A stretch of 64,000 nucleotides of DNA from the NCBI RefSeq assembly GCF_040954645.1, contig NC_092808.1, positions 17,365,383-17,429,382 of the forward strand, read 5' to 3'. The notes beneath the pieces are model-generated. The model made no database searches. It was not told the origin of the DNA and saw only the letters and a list, made by a program, of their open reading frames with translations. A program made the position numbers and the translations under genes. Positions 55,495 to 64,000 of this stretch are shown here, in pieces. Within the stretch, counting starts at the first letter, position 1, and each line of letters opens with the position of its first letter. This stretch comes from Diabrotica undecimpunctata (lineage: Eukaryota; Arthropoda; Insecta; Coleoptera; Chrysomelidae).

Positions 55495-56522
55495 TCCATC
55501 TTTGGACATAGGCTTCCCCAATCCTTTTCCATTCTTCTCTGTCTGTCGCTATAGTCATCCACCTAGAGCCCACGTGCTTCTTGATATCATCTGCCTATCT
55601 CATTTGGGGCCTTCCTCTGCTTCGTTTATATTTCCACGGTCTCCAACTTATAAGAATTTTGTTCCATCGGTCTTCTTTTTGTCTAATATTGTGTCCGGCA
55701 AATCTCCATTTCAATTTTGCAACTTCTTGTCTAACATCCCTCACTTTTTTTTCTCTCTTATCCAATCGTTTCTCTTTTTATCCATTAGTCTTATGTGCAA
55801 CATTTGTCTTTCCATTGCTCTTTGGGTTTTTATGATTTTGTCCCTGTTTGCTTTTGTAAATGTCCACGTTCGGGAACCATAAGTGAGAACAGGGAGTACG
55901 CATTGATTGTATACTTTGGTCTTAAGATGTGGATATCTTTTGTTTTTACGAATGTAGCTTAGTTTGCCAAATGCCGCCCATGCCAGTCTAACTCGTCTTT
56001 TTATCTCTGCTATTTGGTTTTCTCCGTTAAGTTTTATAGTTTGACCCAGATATATAATCCTGAACTTGTTCTATTTCATCTTGTCCTATCCTCATTGTGA
56101 TGTCTTTATCTGTAAGTATTTGTTATGATTTTGGTCTTGCATATTAAGGCCTATCTTTCCAGCTTCTTTCATCATTTCAAATAATTCTTCTTTTTTATCG
56201 GTTATCAATGTGATGTCATCAGCGTACCTTAGATGGTTCAAGCGTTGTCCACAAATTTTTATACATTTTTCTTCCCGTTCTAATCTTTTAAAAATATCTT
56301 CCAGAGCCTGATTGAAAAGTTTCGGTGATATTGTGTCACCCTGTCTCACGCCTCTATTTATTTGTATTGATTTTGTTCCTTCATATACTTTAATTGTTGT
56401 TTTGGCTTCCTTATATATATTGGCTATTAGTTCCGTATATCTGTGGTCAATTCTGCTGTTAATCAAAGAACTTTTCACTGCCCAATGTTCGAAACTGTCG
56501 AAAGCCTTTTCGAAAGGCTTTC
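55495..56522 (-). pseudogene. RTE-like LINE 3' half
   Basis: Minus strand: EKAFDSFEHWAVKSSLINSR, IDHRYTELIANIYKEAK, RGVRQGDTISPKLFNQALED and LNHLRYADDITLITDKKEEL (catalytic YADD). Frameshifts follow, then MERQMLHIRLMDKKRNDWIR, AKLKWRFAGHNIRQKEDRW and RGRPQMR, a stop, and EAYVQRWTEEG. The segment between the thumb and C-terminus (YLGxxI) is damaged. 5'-truncated at 56522, exactly where a short palindrome sits. Confidence 0.85.
56500..56522. repeat. Short palindrome at the 5' truncation point of a LINE
   Basis: GAAAGCCTTT, TCG, AAAGGCTTTC: perfect 10-bp arms. The first arm encodes the KAF of the LINE palm motif; the second arm is the last sequence before non-LINE DNA. Confidence 0.85.
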
Positions 56523-57303
56523 ATATAATTTTATTTGTATTAAATACAAAAATATACAAAAAATACGAAATTAATAATTTCATATAAAGATAAAGTCACA
56601 AGATATGTTATACTTCTTCGCTGAACTTGCAATATGTTTGGAAAAAAATATTAATTGAAAATTGAAAAAGTTATTCTATTTCTTAACTAACTTAAAAATT
56701 GTACAGTGAACCTAGATAAAAAAATTACCTAGGTTCTTATATTCAACGGATTTCAATGATTAGAATTTTATTCAAATGCCGTTTTATATTAGGCTTGGCC
56801 ATGTCCGTTGTATTTGTAGGGTTTTGCAGACGAAGCTGGTCATTTGGAGCATTTTTTAGTAGTATTTTTCACCCACTATATCGACTTTGTATTAGTTAAT
56901 ACAAAAAAGAATAAATAAAGAATTGCGTCGTAGAATTATAATAAATAAAAATAATCATTGATCCAACACCTTGGACACCACGTCCCTGTTTTCAGTAAAT
57001 TACGTTGATGGTCAGATTGACCGTTAGCGTTACGCCAACAAGTGGGTGTTTTCATGCTAATTTATTATCGTATATAAATTTTATAGACTTTTCAGTGTTA
57101 ATCTTTTAAAAAATAGTGAGTGAATATAAACATTTTATTTGCATTTTTGCGTACTACTAATCCTAGTTGTTATTGTATAACAGTTGTGTGGAGTTTAGCA
57201 AACTATGTGGTAACAGTTTCAAAAGTTTTAAATAATACAGACAGTAACATCCAAGAAATGAATTAAGTTAAGAAGATTTAAAAGTATATATATAACGAGT
57301 TTA
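56523..57303. other. AT-rich non-coding stretch
   Basis: No gene recognised. Confidence 0.45.
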
Positions 57304-58606
57304 TTACAGCTGCCGCCGTTTCTCGCAACCTAGCTTCCAACGCTTGCGATCGTTCCAGTCATCTACTTGTAGACCCCTATCTTCCATTGCACCTTTTACT
57401 TCTTGTCTCCACGATCTTCTTGATCTTCCCTTTTTCCTGCGGTTGGTGGGGATCCACTGTAACATTCTCTTTGGCCATCGTTGATCATTCATCCTTTCTA
57501 CATGGCCATACCATTTCAGCCTTTTGCATTCTATAGTTTCCAGGACGCCAATGTCTATGCCCATACGCTCTCTGATTTCAGTATTCCTTATTCTATCTCT
57601 TCTAGTGAGTTGGCAACATCTTCTCCAATAATTCATTTCCATTGCTTTTATTTTGGATGTGTCATTTTTATTTATTACCCAAAGCTCTGAACCATATGTA
57701 GCAATGCTTTCTATGATACTTTTGTATATCCTAATTTTTGTGTTTCGGGTGATGTGGTTGTTCCAAAGTATACTATTCAGTTGACGTATTGCTGAATTTC
57801 CTTGACCAATTCTAGTAGCTATTTCTTTTGTATTCCGACCATTGTTTGTAATGTTTGCACCGAGATATTTATAGCTATCAGTATTTTGAATTTGTTTGCT
57901 TCCCAGTTCTAAAAGCTTTCCTTCACCTCCCACTACTACGTACTCTGTTTTTGATGGATTAATTGATAAGCCCCACTTAGTATATTCTTCATCTATTTTT
58001 CGTAACATGTAATGGATATCATCTTGATCTTCTGCAAGTATTACTTGGTCATCAGCAAAATGCAAGCTGTACAGTGTATGGTCTCCAATTTTAACACCCA
58101 TAGGTTCACATTTTCTTTTCCAAATATCCAAAACCCCCTCCAAATAAATCTTAAAGAGTGTAGGTGCAGTGCAGCAGCCTTGGCGAAGTCCTTTGGTCAC
58201 TTTTATCTTTTTTTCCACTTTTTGTCCAATCTTTATTACACTCGTTATATCATCGTACAACTCCCTTACAGCATTAATGTAAATCGGTGGAATATTCTTG
58301 TCTTCTAGCACCTGCCATAGCTTGGCTAATGGGACATTGTCATACGCTTTTTGAAGATCAAAAAATACCATGTGTGTCTCCATATTATGTTCCAAACGCT
58401 TTTCTATTGTTTGTTTTAGGCAGAACACATTGTCTATACAAGAACGACCAGTACGAAAGCCACTCTGATCTTCAGCGTCTTCCCAACAATCTTCAATTCG
58501 GCTTTTAATTATCTTCCCGTAGACTCTACAGATTGAGTTAGTTACACTAAGCCCTCGGTAGTTCTTACAATCTTTTCTGTCGCCTTTATTCTGTCGACAG
58601 ATTTAA
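57304..58606 (-). CDS. LINE reverse transcriptase and C-terminus, uninterrupted, 5'-truncated
   Basis: Roughly 430 codons on the minus strand with no stop: NKGDRKDCKNYRGLSVTNSI, QSGFRTGRSCIDNVF, MVFFDLQKAYDNVPLAKLWQ (catalytic Asp), KVTKGLRQGCCTAPTLFKIY and LHFADDQVILAEDQDD (YADD-equivalent). NPSKTEYVVVGGEGK, YKYLGANITNNGRNTKE, TYGSELWVINKND, LKWYGHVERMNDQRWPKRML and RSRRSWRQEVKGAMED follow, ending at TAA near 57304. The open frame extends upstream of any ATG, which shows 5' truncation and not a natural start. The clade is RTE-like or a neighbour, distinct from 2516-5110. Young or recently active by its lack of lesions. Confidence 0.9.
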
Positions 58607-58901
58607 AAGTAAATACCCAAAATAATCAAAATTTTTCAAACCATTGTAATCCAAAATGCCAAAAGGAAGTTTATAAATCCGAGTGCCTTACAGTATGAGA
58701 AGCAAGAAGTGAATTTTTGTGTGTTGACTTTTATATTATTGTACATACAGTTGGTTGTTTAAAAACTGGTCTACAGGAATCCAAGCGCCTTCTAAACGTC
58801 ATGGTACGAATAATTTTTTTTGAAGAACAAACATTAATTCGCGAGCAATTTCCTCAACAAACTAAGCAATTCTGCAAAATTGACTGTACATGAGCAAAAT
58901 A
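58607..58901. other. Non-coding spacer
   Basis: Part is probably 3' UTR of the LINE that ends at 58902 on the minus strand. Confidence 0.4.
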
Positions 58902-60055
58902 CTAAAGTTTTAAGATATCTAGAGAGACAAAATTCCCAAGTTGCCATAGAACATAACAGTGCACAGACAATCTTCCCACTACATAATCAACGTGAGAGCT
59001 CCAAGACAAATTAGAATCCAGGTAAACACCTAACAACTTAGTGGAGTGGCTATTTACTACTGACCCATTGTCAAGTTTTACTAATGGACTCATCTGCATA
59101 GTAGAAGGTGAAAAGGTTACCATATTGGTCTTTGATTCATTTAAGATTAGGGCATTATTTAAACAGTAATGAGTCATACTTTTTACAAGACAGTTTGCTT
59201 TTTGTACTACATGAAAAAAATTATTGGAATTTAGTGCAACTGTGGTATCGTCAGCAAATTGAGTGACATAACAGCCTGATTGCTGTTCAACGTTTTCTAC
59301 TCGAACACTTATTGCATCAGAAAAATTATCTAATGGATTCCGAACCAAACATGTTGAGCTATCGTTTATCAGTTGATTTAAATCATTGACGAAAATCAAA
59401 AATAAAAGAGGGCCAATAATACTTCCCTGTGGAACTCCGGAGAGAACACTTTCTTCTGAAGAAAATATTATATTCCCATTCACATTGACCTTAATTTTTT
59501 GAAACCTTTTCGATGAAAACGTGTGGATTCACTTTAACGCAGTTCCTCTAATACCACTATGATAAAGTTTTTCCAGCAGTATTGGATGATTTACAGTTTC
59601 AAAAGCTCGTTCTAAGTCAAAAAACAAACAGATAACTTTATTACCCTTATCAAAGTTCGATAAAATATGATTGCACAGAGCTAGTAGTGCATCTTGCACA
59701 CTTATACCTTCACGGAAACCAAATTGAGACTTTTCTATAATGTTGTGCTTGTTAATATACGAGAGGAGACGTGTATGAAATGCCTTCTCATATATTTTTG
59801 AAAACACAGATAAAAGTGATAGGCCTCGATAGTTATCAAATTTTGATTTGTCACCTTTTTTATGTATAGGCACAACTAAAGCAGTATTTAGAATTTGAGG
59901 AAAAATCCCTTCCTGAAATGAAAGGTTGACTAGAAATGTTAATTGTTTATATATGTTATGACATACATGTGTTAACATAGAATACGGGACCTCATCCAGT
60001 CCAGCCGAGGATTTTTTTGAGGTATCTTTAATTATACTTTTTATTTCTTCATCAC
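58902..60055 (-). pseudogene. CR1/jockey-like LINE reverse transcriptase, split by hAT copy B
   Basis: Minus strand: SDEEIKSIIKDTSKKSSAGL, DEVPYSMLTHVCHNIYKQL, KSKFDNYRGLSLLSVFSKIY, KSQFGFREGISVQDALLAL and CLFFDLERAFETVNHPILLE (Asp then Glu in the FDLxxAFD motif). GIRGTALK and a TGA at 59529-59531 where Trp is expected follow. The same frame then continues with SGVPQGSIIGPLLFLIFVND, CYVTQFADDTTVALN (catalytic ADD) and NESKTNMVTFSPS. One nonsense mutation plus the hAT insertion are the main lesions. Confidence 0.87.
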
Positions 60056-60075
60056 TAGACTTCGGCAAATATGCA
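60056..60075 (+). repeat. hAT left terminal inverted repeat
   Basis: TAGACTTCGGCAAATATGCA, an exact inverse of 62927-62946. Confidence 0.95.
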
Positions 60076-60629
60076 TATTGCATATTTTGCATATTGTGCA
60101 TATTTTATGCAAATATTTCATATTTTGGCATATTTGTATAAAAGTTTGCATAAAGTGCATAAAAGTTCAGATTTTTATACTGTATTTGAAAATTTTTAAA
60201 CATACCAATTTATTTCAATTCTTGTATAAAATTTTGTAGTCATTTTAATCAAGAAATGATCTAAGTACGTAATCTCTACAGGTACAAAACATTTACAATT
60301 TCAAAGAAGATCAATTTAAGTAGCCCTCAATATTCTTAGAAAGTCTCGGTCACTGAGGCATTCAGTTATTGGATAATCACTAAGGGTTCGCTCATTTGCA
60401 TTTTATGATCTAATCCCCAAATCTATCTACAATTTATTGTATCTTAACAGCAGGTAAACAGCTAATAGTTTTGTTCCTAATTTAGGGATTTTCCAAAATC
60501 TCCCAGTTTATTGAATTAGGTACCTAAACATTTCTAATTTGATGCTCAGATTTGTAAATCATTTTTGTTTTGATATTCAAAGCGTAAACACTCGTTGTGC
60601 GTAACAAAAAGGAAGATTGTGATTTTATA

Positions 60630-60725
60630 ATGCCTAAAACAACCAGTGCTTCAACTTGGATTAAACCTTATAAAGAGCTGTCTATGGACATGGGAAAAAT
60701 CTACTGTTCAGTCTGTGGCAAAATT
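60630..60725 (+). CDS. hAT transposase exon 1 (zinc-finger start)
   Basis: 32 codons from ATG: MPKTTSASTWIKPYKELSMD then KIYCSVCGKI. The Cys-x2-Cys pair is completed by His residues in exon 2 (QIDQHVRTASH), giving a CGGBP1/BED-like DNA-binding zinc finger. The exon ends with consensus donor GTAAGT at 60726. It joins exon 2 in phase 0. Confidence 0.85.
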
Positions 60726-61341
60726 GTAAGTATCTAATATTTTCTATTAAATATCTAATATTTCATACATACAGGGTGTTTCCAAATGACACTTACAACG
60801 TTTGACTGTAGATACTTCTCGAAAAATTGAACAAAACGATATAGTTAATAAGGGGTCAAACTTATTTACTTTTCGAGATACAGGGTGTTAAAATTAAAAA
60901 AAATTAAATTCTTTTAGTTAATAACAACAATAACTTTAAAACCAATAAACGTATTTACTTGAAATTTAGTACTCGTAGGTTGTTTTTAAATGAAAAATAG
61001 CTTCCTTTAGTGAGAAAAAATTGTCCATGGTACAAAACAATGGTGTGTATTTAGAAAAATTTTTCACCTTTACTTTTTTTTATAAAGTCAGCTATTCTAA
61101 AACACAATTATTTTTATTGTAATTGAATTAACAAAAAAAAAAACTTTTGTTGAATTTTAAAATAAGTTATATGATGTACTAATGGTTAGTAACAAAAACT
61201 AATTTGTGGATTAATACTGCATTTAAAACACTTAGCGAGTATTTTTTTTCCAAACCAGTTATTTGATTAACCAAAAACACCTTGTATATTTTTATATTTT
61301 AAAGGTTGGGTTAAAATAAAGGTTTTTATTTTTATTTATAG
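60726..61341 (+). other. hAT intron containing a MITE
   Basis: Starts GTAAGT, ends TTATTTATAG at 61341. Most of its length is the MITE at 60772-61284; without it the intron is about 100 bp. Confidence 0.8.
60772..61284. mobile_element. MITE with TA target duplication, inside the hAT intron
   Basis: Left CAGGGTGTTTCC and right (complement) CAAGGTGTTTTTGG form short imperfect inverted ends, flanked by TA at 60770-60771 and 61285-61286. An internal CAGGGTGTT recurs at 60892. No coding capacity. TA duplication points to a Tc1/mariner-type source. Confidence 0.6.
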
Positions 61342-62702
61342 ATAGCATGTGAGAAGAAATTTCAGATAGACCAACATGTGAGAACTGCTTCACACATTGC
61401 AAAAAAAGGAAAAATAGGAGGAAAACATCACACTTCAATGGCTAAATGTTTCCAATCTACTTCAAAAAAATTAGATGAGCAAGAAACTTTTAATGAAGAC
61501 TTGTGTCGCGCATTAGTGTCTGCAAACATACCGCTTTCAAAATTAGCAAATGTAAATTTTAGTTCGTTTCTAAAAAAATATTGCAAACTTAATGTTCCAA
61601 GTGATCGGTCTCTAAGAAGAAATAATGTGAACGGGCTATACTCGTCGGTGTTAATTGATATTAAGGAAGAAATTGCAGATAATTATTTTTACATATCTGT
61701 AGACGAAACCACTGATTCCTCAGGAAAGTATATTGCTCATTTATTGATTGGTGTTCTTAAAGAAGATACCTTACCAAAATCTCATCTTATTTCATGCCAG
61801 CAACTTGAGAAAACAAATGCTTTAACAATTTCGCGTTTTATACAAGAAACATAGCAACTTTTTTTCTTCCGACAACTATGCCTTCTAATAAATTACTGCT
61901 TATTTTATCGGATGCTGCTCCTTATATGGTGAAAGCAGGACAAAATTTAAAAATATTTTTCCCAGATTTAATACATGTTACTTGTGTAGCGCATGGATTA
62001 AACAGAGTTGCAGAGGAAATACGAAAAAAGTTTCCTCTTGTAAATACCATGATATCCAGTGTCAAAAAAGTATTTCTTAAATCTCCTATAAGAATTCAAC
62101 TTTATAAAGAAATGCTACCTAACATTCCTCTTCCACCACAACCTATTTTAACGCGATGGGGAACATGGTTAGAAGCAGCTAATTTTTATGCAGATCATTT
62201 TGTTAAAATAAAGAACATGATTGATACGTCAGATGAAAGCTCCCAATATCTTTTGGATTCTAAACAAACTTTTCAGAGTAACTTGCTTCAACAAGAACTT
62301 TCATTTATAAAATCAAATTTTAGTTTTGTTCAAAAAACAATTACTCAGTTAGAATCACCAAAACTGTCATTGTTCGAAAGTACAGCATTAATAAAAGAAT
62401 TTGCGTCATGTTGTCGGAACGTTAGAGGTAATATTGGAAAAGATATTTTAAAAAAATTTGAAGCTACTATGGAAAAAAATAAAGGTTACCATATTCTTTC
62501 TGAAGTAGTCAGTGTTCTAGCTGGAAATATTTCGGAAACAATTAATTTAGAACCAAATGTTTTGGTTAGTTTGAAAAATGCTCATGTTACATCAGTTGAT
62601 GTTGAACGAAGTTTTTCCATATAAATATATGTACTCAGACAGAAGCCACAAGTTTTTGTTAGAAAATTTTGAACACCACTTGGTCATTTATTGTTACCAT
62701 AA
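61342..62702 (+). pseudogene. hAT transposase exon 2, two frameshifts
   Basis: Same protein as 3-1349, with IACEKKFQIDQHVRTASH upstream, which completes the zinc finger. Relative to copy A: a 1-base deletion at about 61851 turns ACATTAGC into ACATAGC and creates a stop; a 3-base in-frame deletion lies near 62229; a 2-base deletion at about 62620 gives TAA right after SVDVERSFSI. All catalytic and dimerisation motifs are otherwise present. Copy B therefore has intact ends but a dead enzyme. Confidence 0.92.
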
Positions 62703-62926
62703 TTCTAAATAAGTTTATTCATACTTAAAAATGATGTAGTTACTTAAAATAAATGTAAATCTTAATGAATAGTAGGAAATATTTAGTTATGTACACTTTT
62801 TTTTTTAAATAAAATTGTTACTATTTTACGATTTTTTTATTTATTTGTATGCATATTTTGTAAAATATTTGCATATTTTCGGGTAAACACGTGCATATTT
62901 ATGCGCATATTTTCTACATTTTTATT

Positions 62927-62946
62927 TGCATATTTGCCGAAGTCTA
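62927..62946 (-). repeat. hAT right terminal inverted repeat
   Basis: TGCATATTTGCCGAAGTCTA. Also identical to 1580-1599 of copy A. Confidence 0.95.
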
Positions 62947-62954
62947 TTTATCAC

Positions 62955-63110
62955 TAACAGGGTAAAGGAAAAGGGATTGTATAGGCGAAGAAAGATTCTT
63001 AGAATTATAGTCAGGTGAAGTTTGACTAATTAAATTTGATCAATGATGATTGTTTGCAATGGATCCAAGCACATCACTCGTCTTACAAAGATTTAAATTC
63101 AATTTAATTT
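62955..63110 (-). pseudogene. Continuation of the LINE split by hAT copy B
   Basis: Minus strand reads NLCKTSDVLGSIANNHH, TGA, SNLISQTSPDY, SSPIQSLFLYPVSD, flowing in the same frame into DEEIKSII on the other side of hAT. Further upstream (above about 63110) no LINE motif was recognised, so this is near the truncated 5' end. Confidence 0.75.
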
Positions 63111-63764
63111 ATTTTTAAGAATAATAACTATTTTTGGAATTTGAAATCAATTCTATCTTGTAGGAAATTTAATTGCAAGACTTTTTTGTCTGTACAAAAT
63201 TATCCCAAAATGCATAGCTGCCGAGATAAGGCAACTAAATAGATAAAAAAAAATAGCCTACCTTTTGAAGTGCCCGTATAGTGAAATTATCATTTCTAAA
63301 ATATTTCTAAGCGATTAAAGCAAAAAAATATTATCATATACGATTTACTCAACCCAAAATAGATACCGCTTGGTCTAAAAGTTAAGCCCACTTTTGAGAA
63401 CTTGCGCATAGTGAAATTATGATTTCTAGTACCACTTAAAACCGATTATTATGTAAAAAAACTACGTTTATATACGTCTCACCCAACTCAAAACATATAC
63501 CGCCTGATCTATAAAGAGAGTAAATAAATAACACAAACGGTTAAATATCTAGTGGAGAAATGCTCGATCAGATCCTACAGTGGCAATCCGTCCGATTTTT
63601 TAGTTGTTACCATAGAGTCAATTGAATATATTTGTCAACTAAACGTTTGTTTGTAAAAATTAATTATTGTTATTTATTCTTTGTAAATATTACATTGACG
63701 AGTACTGGGATCGACTAAAACATTGTCTACTGGAACCCTGTAAAGAAATACTAAAGACTTCCGC
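63111..63764. other. AT-rich non-coding stretch
   Basis: No gene recognised. 63240-63530 has two loosely similar halves (the words GTGAAATTATNATTTCTA and ACTCAACYYAAAAYATA occur in each, about 130 bp apart). Confidence 0.45.
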
Positions 63765-64000
63765 AAGGAGAATGGATGAATGACGTGATACTCAATATGA
63801 TGGAACAACGGAGACAATTTAAAAACAAAGACAACAGTAAATACAGAGAGGTAAACCACTAGATAAGGAAGATGATAAAGCAGGCAAAAGAAAAAAGCTC
63901 TTTAGGGTGAAACAGCTGGAATAAAGGTAAATGTAGTTCCCATTAATAACTTTAGATATGCGGACGACACTGTGATCTTAGCCGAAAATATTGAAGATTT
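63765..64000 (+). pseudogene. LINE fragment with linker fused to YADD region, runs off the window
   Basis: RRMDE then MNDVILNMMEQRRQFKNKDN, IRKMIKQAKEKSS is the endonuclease-to-reverse-transcriptase linker. It is followed almost at once by ETAGIKVNVVPINNFRYADD and TVILAENIEDL, the catalytic YADD region. The fingers and most of the palm are deleted in between (near 63897). Confidence 0.78.

Larger units (their letters stand above)
60056..62946 (+). mobile_element. Complete hAT transposon copy B
   Basis: Perfect 20-bp terminal inverted repeats: TAGACTTCGGCAAATATGCA at 60056-60075 and its complement at 62927-62946. Target duplications TTCATCAC (60048-60055) and TTTATCAC (62947-62954) match at 7 of 8 bases and fit the hAT pattern nTnnnnAn. 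Inside are two exons, an intron carrying a MITE, and a 3' UTR close to copy A. Subterminal GCATATTTTGCATATT-type words (60069-60160, 62850-62935) may be transposase-binding repeats. It is inserted into the LINE reverse transcriptase, whose minus-strand frame continues on the far side. Confidence 0.95.

Noticed and set aside
55502..55882. 126-codon plus-strand hydrophobic frame resembling a membrane protein
   Set aside because: Antisense of the RTE-like LINE C-terminus on the minus strand.

Overview
This is a gene-poor, AT-rich eukaryotic window that reads as an insect genome, plausibly a beetle with a large repeat-laden genome. The insect assignment rests on the mix of LINE clades, piggyBac, hAT, Tc1/mariner, pogo and Penelope-like elements, on TGA-for-tryptophan in an insect-like mitochondrial COI fragment, and on a histone H1 relic that reads like insect H1. 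The beetle assignment is a guess. Almost every recognisable coding stretch belongs to a mobile element, most are broken, and many are nested in one another.

Layout. 1-2515: 3' part of an intact-looking hAT gene (copy A) sitting in a piggyBac relic. 2516-5110: long open LINE ORF. 6017-7408: broken pogo transposase. 7409-9530: LINE whose 5' part is inverted against its middle part. 9780-13119: Tc1/mariner-like transposon with intact-looking transposase, split by a LINE. 13.9-18.9 kb: LINE scraps, a Penelope-like element with inverted arms, a gypsy integrase scrap and a histone H1 relic. 20.3-22.6 kb: two LINEs flanking a mitochondrial COI insert. 22.6-30.7 kb: LINE scraps and copy A of an unclassified transposase-like family. 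31.7-35.7 kb: Tc1 relic, then a hAT relic cleanly split by a LINE with a 9-bp target duplication. 36.4-44.8 kb: truncated Tc1/mariner genes, jockey and Penelope-like scraps, and a GC-richer mariner. 45.2-50.5 kb: inverted-repeat-bounded transposon of the unclassified family, itself carrying a 3.7-kb insert with a THAP zinc finger and a jockey tail. 50.9-52.8 kb: LINEs in opposing orientation. 53.0-53.8 kb: the one good candidate for a host gene start (CpG-bearing upstream region, ATG, exon, consensus splice donor). 55.5-63.0 kb: three LINEs, the last split by hAT copy B, a complete element with perfect 20-bp terminal repeats, an 8-bp target duplication, an intron and a MITE inside that intron. 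63.8-64.0 kb: start of another LINE.

How the parts relate. LINE reverse transcriptases and APE-type endonucleases supply copying machinery, with many 5'-truncated copies carrying short trinucleotide tails. The DNA transposons are mostly dead; hAT copy A, the 9.8-13.1 kb transposase and the 42.2-kb mariner are the best preserved. The most unusual items are the unclassified GGQN-type transposon (two copies), the in-frame COI/LINE chimera, the histone H1 relic, and nested insertions whose empty site can be read directly from the host element's reading frame. No tRNA, rRNA or CRISPR was recognised.
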